Assembly (NCBI GenBank): GCA_963932465.1
Contig: CAWVRF010001081.1
Coordinates: 1 to 64,000 of the forward strand
DNA: 64,000 bases
Origin: Maratus speciosus
Lineage: Eukaryota; Arthropoda; Arachnida; Araneae; Salticidae
Reading direction: 5' to 3'
Under the pieces are notes generated by a model. That model was not told the DNA's origin. It did not search any database and worked only from the letters and a program-made list of their open reading frames with translations. Shown here one piece after another: positions 1 to 12,687 of this stretch (position 1 is its first letter; every line of letters starts with the position of its first letter). Made by a program: the position numbers and the translations under genes.

Positions 1-103
1 ACAAACAGAAACCGATTGTTGATTCGCATTCCAGTATTGTTGGAGCCCAACAAACAGATAGGTTCTTGTTATTGGATTGTTGGACAAAGAAACACCACGT
101 GTT
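1..103. repeat. Partial satellite unit at left edge (3' part of subunit B)
   Basis: This is the last 103 bases of a B subunit (B positions 90-192), cut by the window edge. It contains the hairpin at 37-53 and the terminal CACGTG at 96-101. It carries the gttcttg variant (consensus gttgttg) at about 62-68, which marks the base-pair run leading into the first V1 marker unit. Confidence 0.97.
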
Positions 104-3100
104 ACCGATGAAAACGATACTTTAATCGATATATACCGATTGTTGGACAAAGTAAACAAAGGAAATGCCAGGTGGCGCCACGTGTTAGGCCAACAATGTA
201 AACAAACAGAAACGCACGTGTTACCGATGAAAACGATATTTTAATCGATATAAACCGATTGTTGCACAATGTAAACAAAGGAAACCAACAGAATGTAAAC
301 AAACAATGTAAACAAACAGAAACCGATTGTTGATTCGCATTCCAGTATTGTTGGAGCCCAACAAACAGATAGGTTGTTGTTATTGGATTGTTGGACAAAG
401 AAACACCACGTGTTACCGATGAAAACGATATTTTAATCGATATAAACCGATTGTTGGACAAAGTAAACAAAGGAAATGCCAGGTGGCGCCACGTGTTAGG
501 CCAACAATATAAACAAACAGAAACGCACGTGTTACCGATGAAAACGATATTTTAATCGATATAAACCGATTGTTGCACAATGTAAACAAAGGAAACCAAC
601 AGAATGTAAACAAACAATGTAAACAAACAGAAACCGATTGTTGATTCGCATTCCAGTATTGTTGGGGCCCAACAAACAGATAGGTTGTTGTTATTGGATT
701 GTTGGACAAAGAAACACCACGTGTTACCGATGAAAACGATATTTTAATCGATATAAACCGATTGTTGGACAAAGTAAACAAAGGAAATGCCAGGTGGCGC
801 CACGTGTTAGGCCAACAATGTAAACAAACAGAAACGCACGTGTTACCGATGAAAACGATATTTTAATCGATATAAACCGATTGTTGCACAATGTAAACAA
901 AGGAAACCAACAGAATGTAAACAAACAGAAACCGATTGTTGATTCGCATTCCAGTATTGTTGGAGCCCAGCAAACAGATAGGTTGTTGTTATTGGATTGT
1001 TGGACAAAGAAACACCACGTGTTACCGATGAAAACGATATTTTAATCGATATAAACCGATTGTTGGACAAAGTAAACAAAGGAAATGCCAGGTGGCGCCA
1101 CGTGTTAGGCCAACAATGTAAACAAACAGAAACGCACGTGTTACCGATGAAAACGATATTTTAATCGATATAAACCGATTGGTGCACAATGTAAACAAAG
1201 GAAACCAACAGAATGTAAACAAACAATGTAAACAAACAGAAACCGATTGTTGATTCGCATTCCAGTATTGTTGTAGCCCAACAAACAGATAGGTTGTTGT
1301 TATTGGATTGTTGGACAAAGAAACACCACGTGTTACCGATGAAAACGATATTTTAATCGATATAAACCGATTGTTGGACAAAGTAAACAAAGGAAATGCC
1401 AGGTGGCGCCACGTGTTAGGCCAACAATGTAAACAAACAGAAACGCACGTGTTACCGATGAAAACGATATTTTAATCGATATAAACCGATTGTTGCACAA
1501 TGTAAACAAAGGAAACCAACAGAATGTAAACAAACAATGTAAACAAACAGAAACCGATTGTTGATTCGCATTCCAGTATTGTTGTAGCCCAACAAACAGA
1601 TAGGTTGTTGTTATTGGATTGTTGGACAAAGAAACACCACGTGTTACCGATGAAAACGATATTTTAATCGATATAAACCGATTGTTGGACAAAGTAAACA
1701 AAGGAAATGCCAGGTGGCGCCACGTGTTAGGCCAACAATGTAAACAAACAGAAACGCACGTGTTACCGATGAAAACGATATTTTAATCGATATAAACCGA
1801 TTGTTGCACAATGTAAACAAAGGAAACCAACAGAATGTAAACAAACAATGTAAACAAACAGAAACCGATTGTTGATTCGCATTCCAGTATTGTTGGAGCC
1901 CAACAAACAGATAGGTTGTTGTTATTGGATTGTTGGACAAAGAAACACCACGTGTTACCGATGAAAACGATATTTTAATCGATATAAACCGATTGTTGGA
2001 CAAAGTAAACAAAGGAAATGCCAGGTGGCGCCACGTGTTAGGCCAACAATGTAAACAAACAGAAACGCACGTGTTACCGATGAAAACGATATTTTAATCG
2101 ATATAAACCGATTGTTGCACAATGTAAACAAAGGAAACCAACAGAATGTAAACAAACAATGTAAACAAACAGAAACCGATTGTTGATTCGCATTCCAGTA
2201 TTGTTGGAGCCCAACAAACAGATAGGTTGTTGTTATTGGATTGTTGGACAAAGAAACACCACGTGTTACCGATGAAAACGATATTTTAATCGATATAAAC
2301 CGATTGTTGGACAAATTAAACAAAGAAAATGCCAGGTGGCGCCACGTGTTAGGCCAACAATGTAAACAAACAGAAACGCACGTGTTACCGATGAAAACGA
2401 TATTTTAATCGATATAAACCGATTGTTGCACAATGTAAAAAAAGGAAACCAACAGAATGTAAACAAACAATGTAAACAAACAGAAACCGATTGTTGATTC
2501 GCATTCCAGTATTGTTGGAGCCCAACAAACAGATAGGTTGTTGTTATTGGATTGTTGGACAAAGAAACACCACGTGTTACCGATGAAAACGATATTTTAA
2601 TCGATATAAACCGATTGTTGGACAAAGTAAACAAAGGAAATGCCAGGTGGCGCCACGTGTTAGGCCAACAATGTAAACAAACAGAAACGCACGTGTTACA
2701 GATGAAAACGATATTTTAATCGATATAAACCGATTGTTGCACAATGTAAACAAAGGAAACCAACAGAATGTAAACAAACAATGTAAACAAACAGAAACCG
2801 ATTGTTGATTCGCATTCCAGTATTGTTGGAGCCCAACAAACAGATAGGTTGTTGTTATTGGATTGTTGGACAAAGAAACACCACGTGTTACCGATGAAAA
2901 CGATATTTTAATCGATATAAACCGATTGTTGGACAAAGTAAACAAAGGAAATGCCAGGTGGCGCCACGTGTTAGGCCAACAATGTAAACAAACAGAAACG
3001 CACGTGTTACCGATGAAAACGATATTTTAATCGATATAAACCGATTGTTGCACAATGTAAACAAAGGAAACCAACAGAATGTAAACAAACAATGTAAACA

Positions 3101-3200
3101 AACAGAAACCGATTGTTGATTCGCATTCCAGTATTGTTGGAGCCCAACAAACAGATAGGTTCTTGTTATTGGATTGTTGGACAAAGAAACACCACGTGTT
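104..3200. repeat. V1-anchored HOR cycle 1 (10 units, 3,097 bp)
   Basis: Unit order by diagnostic variants: V1 at 104 (preceding gttcttg, gatacttt, atatacc), tat unit at 415 (caacaatataaac), 298-bp unit with cccagcaaac at 726, ggtg unit at 1024 (gattggtgcac, gttgtagccc), gtag unit at 1335, plain units at 1646 and 1957, acaaatt unit at 2268 (acaaattaaacaaag), cagatg unit at 2579 (ttacagatg at its B start), and a plain unit at 2890. The next V1 follows at 3201. The 415 unit also has a private change to gttggggccc near 664. Confidence 0.85.
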
Positions 3201-4860
3201 ACCGATGAAAACGATACTTTAATCGATATATACCGATTGTTGGACAAAGTAAACAAAGGAAATGCCAGGTGGCGCCACGTGTTAGGCCAACAATGTAAAC
3301 AAACAGAAACGCACGTGTTACCGATGAAAACGATATTTTAATCGATATAAACCGATTGTTGCACAATGTAAACAAAGGAAACCAACAGAATGTAAACAAA
3401 CAATGTAAACAAACAGAAACCGATTGTTGATTCGCATTCCAGTATTGTTGGAGCCCAACAAACAGATAGGTTGTTGTTATTGGATTGTTGGACAAAGAAA
3501 CACCACGTGTTACCGATGAAAACGATATTTTAATCGATATAAACCGATTGTTGGACAAAGTAAACAAAGGAAATGCCAGGTGGCGCCACGTGTTAGGCCA
3601 ACAATATAAACAAACAGAAACGCACGTGTTACCGATGAAAACGATATTTTAATCGATATAAACCGATTGTTGCACAATGTAAACAAAGGAAACCAACAGA
3701 ATGTAAACAAACAATGTAAACAAACAGAAACCGATTGTTGATTCGCATTCCAGTATTGTTGGAGCCCAACAAACAGATAGGTTGTTGTTATTGGATTGTT
3801 GGACAAAGAAACACCACGTGTTACCGATGAAAACGATATTTTAATCGATATAAACCGATTGTTGGACAAAGTAAACAAAGGAAATGCCAGGTGGCGCCAC
3901 GTGTTAGGCCAACAATGTAAACAAACAGAAACGCACGCGTTACCGATGAAAACGATATTTTAATCGATATAAACCGATTGTTGCACAATGTAAACAAAGG
4001 AACCCAACAGAATGTAAACAAACAGAAACCGATTGTTGATTCGCATTCCAGTATTGTTGGAGCCCAACAAACAGATAGGTTGTTGTTATTGGATTGTTGG
4101 ACAAAGAAACACCACGTGTTACCGATGAAAACGATATTTTAATCGATATAAACCGATTGTTGGACAAAGTAAACAAAGGAAATGCCAGGTGGCGCCACGT
4201 GTTAGGCCAACAATGTAAACAAACAGAAACGCACGTGTTACAGATGAAAACGATATTTTAATCGATATAAACCGATTGTTGCACAATGTAAACAAAGGAA
4301 ACCAACAGAATGTAAACAAACAATGTAAACAAACAGAAACCGATTGTTGATTCGCATTCCAGTATTGTTGGAGCCCAACAAACAGATAGGTTGTTGTTAT
4401 TGGATTGTTGGACAAAGAAACACCACGTGTTACCGATGAAAACGATACTTTAATCGATATATACCGATTGTTGGACAAAGTAAACAAAGGAAATGCCAGG
4501 TGGCGCCACGTGTTAGGCCAACAATGTAAACAAACAGAAACGCACGTGTTACCGATGAAAACGATATTTTAATCGATATAAACCGATTGTTGGACAAAGT
4601 AAACAAGGAAATGCCAGGTGGCGCCACGTGTTAGGCCAACAATGTAAACAAACAGAAACGCACGTGTTACCGATGAAAACGATATTTTAATCGATATAAA
4701 CCGATTGTTGCACAATGTAAACAAAGGAAACCAACAGAATGTAAACAAACAATGTAAACAAACAGAAACCGATTGTTGATTCGCATTCCAGTATTGTTGG
4801 AGCCCAACAAACAGATAGGTTCTTGTTATTGGATTGTTGGACAAAGAAACACCACGTGTT
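3201..4860. repeat. V1-anchored HOR cycle 2 (5 units, 1,660 bp)
   Basis: Order: V1 (3201), tat (3512), 298-bp unit with cacgcg and ggaacccaac (3823), cagatg (4121), and a 429-bp A-A-B unit (4432). Compared with cycle 1 it lacks the ggtg, gtag and acaaatt units, as expected from an internal deletion by unequal exchange in register. Confidence 0.85.
4432..4860. repeat. A-A-B unit (429 bp)
   Basis: Subunits are A1 (4432-4550), A2 (4551-4668) and B (4669-4860). A1 has the V1 changes gatacttt and atatacc but lacks the gttcttg before it. A2 lacks one base (aaacaaggaaatg, 118 bp). The unit therefore joins a V1-type A to the shortened A that occurs alone in the unit at 8672. Confidence 0.95.
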
Positions 4861-6520
4861 ACCGATGAAAACGATACTTTAATCGATATATACCGATTGT
4901 TGGACAAAGTAAACAAAGGAAATGCCAGGTGGCGCCACGTGTTAGGCCAACAATGTAAACAAACAGAAACGCACGTGTTACCGATGAAAACGATATTTTA
5001 ATCGATATAAACCGATTGTTGCACAATGTAAACAAAGGAAACCAACAGAATGTAAACAAACAATGTAAACAAACAGAAACCGATTGTTGATTCGCATTCC
5101 AGTATTGTTGGAGCCCAACAAACAGATAGGTTGTTGTTATTGGATTGTTGGACAAAGAAACACCACGTGTTACCGATGAAAACGATATTTTAATCGATAT
5201 AAACCGATTGTTGGACAAAGTAAACAAAGGAAATGCCAGGTGGCGCCACGTGTTAGGCCAACAATATAAACAAACAGAAACGCACGTGTTACCGATGAAA
5301 ACGATATTTTAATCGATATAAACCGATTGTTGCACAATGTAAACAAAGGAAACCAACAGAATGTAAACAAACAATGTAAACAAACAGAAACCGATTGTTG
5401 ATTCGCATTCCAGTATTGTTGGAGCCCAACAAACAGATAGGTTGTTGTTATTGGATTGTTGGACAAAGAAACACCACGTGTTACCGATGAAAACGATATT
5501 TTAATCGATATAAACCGATTGTTGGACAAAGTAAACAAAGGAAATGCCAGGTGGCGCCACGTGTTAGGCCAACAATGTAAACAAACAGAAACGCACGTGT
5601 TACCGATGAAAACGATATTTTAATCGATATAAACCGATTGTTGCACAATGTAAACAAAGGAAACCAACAGAATGTAAACAAACAGAAACCGATTGTTGAT
5701 TCGCATTCCAGTATTGTTGGAGCCCAGCAAACAGATAGGTTGTTGTTATTGGATTGTTGGACAAAGAAACACCACGTGTTACCGATGAAAACGATATTTT
5801 AATCGATATAAACCGATTGTTGGACAAAGTAAACAAAGGAAATGCCAGGTGGCGCCACGTGTTAGGCCAACAATGTAAACAAACAGAAACGCACGTGTTA
5901 CAGATGAAAACGATATTTTAATCGATATAAACCGATTGTTGCACAATGTAAACAAAGGAAACCAACAGAATGTAAACAAACAATGTAAACAAACAGAAAC
6001 CGATTGTTGATTCGCATTCCAGTATTGTTGGAGCCCAACAAACAGATAGGTTGTTGTTATTGGATTGTTGGACAAAGAAACACCACGTGTTACCGATGAA
6101 AACGATACTTTAATCGATATATACCGATTGTTGGACAAAGTAAACAAAGGAAATGCCAGGTGGCGCCACGTGTTAGGCCAACAATGTAAACAAACAGAAA
6201 CGCACGTGTTACCGATGAAAACGATATTTTAATCGATATAAACCGATTGTTGGACAAAGTAAACAAGGAAATGCCAGGTGGCGCCACGTGTTAGGCCAAC
6301 AATGTAAACAAACAGAAACGCACGTGTTACCGATGAAAACGATATTTTAATCGATATAAACCGATTGTTGCACAATGTAAACAAAGGAAACCAACAGAAT
6401 GTAAACAAACAATGTAAACAAACAGAAACCGATTGTTGATTCGCATTCCAGTATTGTTGGAGCCCAACAAACAGATAGGTTCTTGTTATTGGATTGTTGG
6501 ACAAAGAAACACCACGTGTT
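4861..6520. repeat. V1-anchored HOR cycle 3 (5 units, 1,660 bp)
   Basis: The marker order and total length are the same as in the previous cycle: V1 (4861), tat (5172), 298-bp unit (5483), cagatg (5781), A-A-B (6092). The 298-bp unit here carries cccagcaaac instead of ggaacccaac. In the phase 4121-5780 versus 5781-7440 I could see no difference at all, so this is probably the most recent tandem duplication of the left domain. Confidence 0.85.
6092..6520. repeat. A-A-B unit (429 bp), second copy
   Basis: Same structure as the unit 1,660 bp upstream: A1 (6092-6210), A2 with the 1-bp loss (6211-6328), B (6329-6520). It was copied with its HOR cycle rather than formed independently. Confidence 0.95.
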
Positions 6521-8981
6521 ACCGATGAAAACGATACTTTAATCGATATATACCGATTGTTGGACAAAGTAAACAAAGGAAATGCCAGGTGGCGCCACGT
6601 GTTAGGCCAACAATGTAAACAAACAGAAACGCACGTGTTACCGATGAAAACGATATTTTAATCGATATAAACCGATTGTTGCACAATGTAAACAAAGGAA
6701 ACCAACAGAATGTAAACAAACAATGTAAACAAACAGAAACCGATTGTTGATTCGCATTCCAGTATTGTTGGAGCCCAACAAACAGATAGGTTGTTGTTAT
6801 TGGATTGTTGGACAAAGAAACACCACGTGTTACCGATGAAAACGATATTTTAATCGATATAAACCGATTGTTGGACAAAGTAAACAAAGGAAATGCCAGG
6901 TGGCGCCACGTGTTAGGCCAACAATATAAACAAACAGAAACGCACGTGTTACCGATGAAAACGATATTTTAATCGATATAAACCGATTGTTGCACAATGT
7001 AAACAAAGGAAACCAACAGAATGTAAACAAACAATGTAAACAAACAGAAACCGATTGTTGATTCGCATTCCAGTATTGTTGGAGCCCAACAAACAGATAG
7101 GTTGTTGTTATTGGATTGTTGGACAAAGAAACACCACGTGTTACCGATGAAAACGATATTTTAATCGATATAAACCGATTGTTGGACAAAGTAAACAAAG
7201 GAAATGCCAGGTGGCGCCACGTGTTAGGCCAACAATGTAAACAAACAGAAACGCACGTGTTACCGATGAAAACGATATTTTAATCGATATAAACCGATTG
7301 TTGCACAATGTAAACAAAGGAAACCAACAGAATGTAAACAAACAGAAACCGATTGTTGATTCGCATTCCAGTATTGTTGGAGCCCAGCAAACAGATAGGT
7401 TGTTGTTATTGGATTGTTGGACAAAGAAACACCACGTGTTACCGATGAAAACGATATTTTAATCGATATAAACCGATTGTTGGACAAAGTAAACAAAGGA
7501 AATGCCAGGTGGCGCCACGTGTTAGGCCAACAATGTAAACAAACAGAAACGCACGTGTTACCGATGAAAACGATATTTTAATCGATATAAACCGATTGGT
7601 GCACAATGTAAACAAAGGAAACCAACAGAATGTAAACAAACAATGTAAACAAACAGAAACCGATTGTTGATTCGCATTCCAGTATTGTTGGAGCCCAACA
7701 AACAGATAGGTTGTTGTTATTGGATTGTTGGACAAAGAAACACCACGTGTTACCGATGAAAACGATATTTTAATCGATATAAACCGATTGTTGGACAAAG
7801 TAAACAAAGGAAATGCCAGGTGGCGCCACGTGTTAGGCCAACAATGTAAACAAACAGAAACGCACGTGTTACCGATGAAAACGATATTTTAATCGATATA
7901 AACCGATTGTTGCACAATGTAAACAAAGGAAACCAACAGAATGTAAACAAACAATGTAAACAAACAGAAACCGATTGTTGATTCGCATTCCAGTATTGTT
8001 GGAGCCCAACAAACAGATAGGTTGTTGTTATTGGATTGTTGGACAAAGAAACACCACGTGTTACCGATGAAAACGATATTTTAATCGATATAAACCGATT
8101 GTTGGACAAAGTAAACAAAGGAAATGCCAGGTGGCGCCACGTGTTAGGCCAACAATGTAAACAAACAGAAACGCACGTGTTACCGATGAAAACGATATTT
8201 TAATCGATATAAACCGATTGTTGCACAATGTAAACAAAGGAACCCAACAGAATGTAAACAAACAGAAACCGATTGTTGATTCGCATTCCAGTATTGTTGG
8301 AGCCCAACAAACAGATAGGTTGTTGTTATTGGATTGTTGGACAAAGAAACACCACGTGTTACCGATGAAAACGATATTTTAATCGATATAAACCGATTGT
8401 TGGACAAAGTAAACAAAGGAAATGCCAGGTGGCGCCACGTGTTAGGCCAACAATGTAAACAAACAGAAACGCACGTGTTACAGATGAAAACGATATTTTA
8501 ATCGATATAAACCGATTGTTGCACAATGTAAACAAAGGAAACCAACAGAATGTAAACAAACAATGTAAACAAACAGAAACCGATTGTTGATTCGCATTCC
8601 AGTATTGTTGGAGCCCAACAAACAGATAGGTTGTTGTTATTGGATTGTTGGACAAAGAAACACCACGTGTTACCGATGAAAACGATATTTTAATCGATAT
8701 AAACCGATTGTTGGACAAAGTAAACAAGGAAATGCCAGGTGGCGCCACGTGTTAGGCCAACAATGTAAACAAACAGAAACGCACGTGTTACCGATGAAAA
8801 CGATATTTTAATCGATATAAACCGATTGTTGCACAATGTAAACAAAGGAAACCAACAGAATGTAAACAAACAATGTAAACAAACAGAAACCGATTGTTGA
8901 TTCGCATTCCAGTATTGTTGGAGCCCAACAAACAGATAGGTTCTTGTTATTGGATTGTTGGACAAAGAAACACCACGTGTT
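6521..8981. repeat. V1-anchored HOR cycle 4 (8 units, 2,461 bp)
   Basis: Order: V1 (6521), tat (6832), 298-bp cccagc unit (7143), ggtg (7441), plain (7752), a second 298-bp unit with ggaacccaac (8063), cagatg (8361), and a 310-bp unit (8672) whose A subunit lacks one base (aaacaaggaaatg). Two different 298-bp types in one cycle suggest that the cycle is a fusion of two shorter cycles. Confidence 0.83.
8672..8981. repeat. 310-bp unit with shortened A subunit
   Basis: A single A with the aaacaaggaaatg 1-bp loss followed by a normal B. It holds the same place in the cycle (after cagatg, before V1) as the two A-A-B units. It is thus either their precursor or a product of losing A1. Confidence 0.92.
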
Positions 8982-11900
8982 ACCGATGAAAACGATACTT
9001 TAATCGATATATACCGATTGTTGGACAAAGTAAACAAAGGAAATGCCAGGTGGCGCCACGTGTTAGGCCAACAATGTAAACAAACAGAAACGCACGTGTT
9101 ACCGATGAAAACGATATTTTAATCGATATAAACCGATTGTTGCACAATGTAAACAAAGGAAACCAACAGAATGTAAACAAACAATGTAAACAAACAGAAA
9201 CCGATTGTTGATTCGCATTCCAGTATTGTTGGAGCCCAACAAACAGATAGGTTGTTGTTATTGGATTGTTGGACAAAGAAACACCACGTGTTACCGATGA
9301 AAACGATATTTTAATCGATATAAACCGATTGTTGGACAAAGTAAACAAAGGAAATGCCAGGTGGCGCCACGTGTTAGGCCAACAATATAAACAAACAGAA
9401 ACGCACGTGTTACCGATGAAAACGATATTTTAATCGATATAAACCGATTGTTGCACAATGTAAACAAAGGAAACCAACAGAATGTAAACAAACAATGTAA
9501 ACAAACAGAAACCGATTGTTGATTCGCATTCCAGTATTGTTGGAGCCCAACAAACAGATAGGTTGTTGTTATTGGATTGTTGGACAAAGAAACACCACGT
9601 GTTACCGATGAAAACGATATTTTAATCGATATAAACCGATTGTTGGACAAAGTAAACAAAGGAAATGCCAGGTGGCGCCACGTGTTAGGCCAACAATGTA
9701 AACAAACAGAAACGCACGTGTTACCGATGAAAACGATATTTTAATCGATATAAACCGATTGTTGCACAATGTAAACAAAGGAAACCAACAGAATGTAAAC
9801 AAACAGAAACCGATTGTTGATTCGCATTCCAGTATTGTTGGAGCCCAGCAAACAGATAGGTTGTTGTTATTGGATTGTTGGACAAAGAAACACCACGTGT
9901 TACCGATGAAAACGATATTTTAATCGATATAAACCGATTGTTGGACAAAGTAAACAAAGGAAATGCCAGGTGGCGCCACGTGTTAGGCCAACAATGTAAA
10001 CAAACAGAAACGCACGTGTTACCGATGAAAACGATATTTTAATCGATATAAACCGATTGGTGCACAATGTAAACAAAGGAAACCAACAGAATGTAAACAA
10101 ACAATGTAAACAAACAGAAACCGATTGTTGATTCGCATTCCAGTATTGTTGTAGCCCAACAAACAGATAGGTTGTTGTTATTGGATTGTTGGACAAAGAA
10201 ACACCACGTGTTACCGATGAAAACGATATTTTAATCGATATAAACCGATTGTTGGACAAAGTAAACAAAGGAAATGCCAGGTGGCGCCACGTGTTAGGCC
10301 AACAATGTAAACAAACAGAAACGCACGTGTTACCGATGAAAACGATATTTTAATCGATATAAACCGATTGTTGCACAATGTAAACAAAGGAAACCAACAG
10401 AATGTAAACAAACAATGTAAACAAACAGAAACCGATTGTTGATTCGCATTCCAGTATTGTTGTAGCCCAACAAACAGATAGGTTGTTGTTATTGGATTGT
10501 TGGACAAAGAAACACCACGTGTTACCGATGAAAACGATATTTTAATCGATATAAACCGATTGTTGGACAAAGTAAACAAAGGAAATGCCAGGTGGCGCCA
10601 CGTGTTAGGCCAACAATGTAAACAAACAGAAACGCACGTGTTACCGATGAAAACGATATTTTAATCGATATAAACCGATTGTTGCACAATGTAAACAAAG
10701 GAAACCAACAGAATGTAAACAAACAATGTAAACAAACAGAAACCGATTGTTGATTCGCATTCCAGTATTGTTGTAGCCCAACAAACAGATAGGTTGTTGT
10801 TATTGGATTGTTGGACAAAGAAACACCACGTGTTACCGATGAAAACGATATTTTAATCGATATAAACCGATTGTTGGACAAAGTAAACAAAGGAAATGCC
10901 AGGTGGCGCCACGTGTTAGGCCAACAATGTAAACAAACAGAAACGCACGTGTTACCGATGAAAACGATATTTTAATCGATATAAACCGATTGTTGCACAA
11001 TGTAAACAAAGGAAACCAACAGAATGTAAACAAACAATGTAAACAAACAGAAACCGATTGTTGATTCGCATTCCAGTATTGTTGTAGCCCAACAAACAGA
11101 TAGGTTGTTGTTATTGGATTGTTGGACAAAGAAACACCACGTGTTACCGATGAAAACGATATTTTAATCGATATAAACCGATTGTTGGACAAAGTAAACA
11201 AAGGAAATGCCAGGTGGCGCCACGTGTTAGGCCAACAATGTAAACAAACAGAAACGCACGTGTTACCGATGAAAACGATATTTTAATCGATATAAACCGA
11301 TTGTTGCACAATGTAAACAAAGGAAACCAACAGAATGTAAACAAACAATGTAAACAAACAGAAACCGATTGTTGATTCGCATTCCAGTATTGTTGTAGCC
11401 CAACAAACAGATAGGTTGTTGTTATTGGATTGTTGGACAAAGAAACACCACGTGTTACCGATGAAAACGATATTTTAATCGATATAAACCGATTGTTGGA
11501 CAAAGTAAACAAAGGAAATGCCAGGTGGCGCCACGTGTTAGGCCAACAATGTAAACAAACAGAAACGCACGTGTTACCGATGAAAACGATATTTTAATCG
11601 ATATAAACCGATTGTTGCACAATGTAAACAAAGGAAACCAACAGAATGTAAACAAACAATGTAAACAAACAGAAACCGATTGTTGATTCGCATTCCAGTA
11701 TTGTTGGAGCCCAACAAACAGATAGGTTGTTGTTATTGGATTGTTGGACAAAGAAACACCACGTGTTACCGATGAAAACGATATTTTAATCGATATAAAC
11801 CGATTGTTGGACAAATTAAACAAAGAAAATGCCAGGTGGCGCCACGTGTTAGGCCAACAATGTAAACAAACAGAAACGCACGTGTTACCGATGAAAACGA

Positions 11901-12687
11901 TATTTTAATCGATATAAACCGATTGTTGCACAATGTAAACAAAGGAAACCAACAGAATGTAAACAAACAATGTAAACAAACAGAAACCGATTGTTGATTC
12001 GCATTCCAGTATTGTTGGAGCCCAACAAACAGATAGGTTGTTGTTATTGGATTGTTGGACAAAGAAACACCACGTGTTACCGATGAAAACGATATTCTAA
12101 TCGATATAAACCGATTGTTGGACAAAGTAAACAAAGGAAATGCCAGGTGGCGCCACGTGTTAGGCCAACAATGTAAACAAACAGAAACGCACGTGTTACA
12201 GATGAAAACGATATTTTAATCGATATAAACCGATTGTTGCACAATGTAAACAAAGGAAACCAACAGAATGTAAACAAACAGAAACCGATTGTTGATTCGC
12301 ATTCCAGTATTGTTGGAGCCCAACAAACAGATAGGTTGTTGTTATTGGATTGTTGGACAAAGAAACACCACGTGTTACCGATGAAAACGATATTTTAATC
12401 GATATAAACCGATTGTTGGACAAAGTAAACAAAGGAAATGCCAGGTGGCGCCACGTGTTAGGCCAACAATGTAAACAAACAGAAACGCACGTGTTACCGA
12501 TGAAAACGATATTTTAATCGATATAAACCGATTGTTGCACAATGTAAACAAAGGAAACCAACAGAATGTAAACAAACAATGTAAACAAACAGAAACCGAT
12601 TGTTGATTCGCATTCGAGTATTGTTGGAGCCCAACAAACAGATAGGTTCTTGTTATTGGATTGTTGGACAAAGAAACACCACGTGTT
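8982..12687. repeat. V1-anchored HOR cycle 5 (12 units, 3,706 bp)
   Basis: Order: V1 (8982), tat (9293), 298-bp cccagc (9604), ggtg with gtag (9902), four gtag units (10213, 10524, 10835, 11146), plain (11457), acaaatt (11768), 298-bp cagatg unit with gatattctaatcg (12079), and cattcgag unit (12377). The gtag run is expanded to five units here, against two in cycle 1. Confidence 0.85.
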
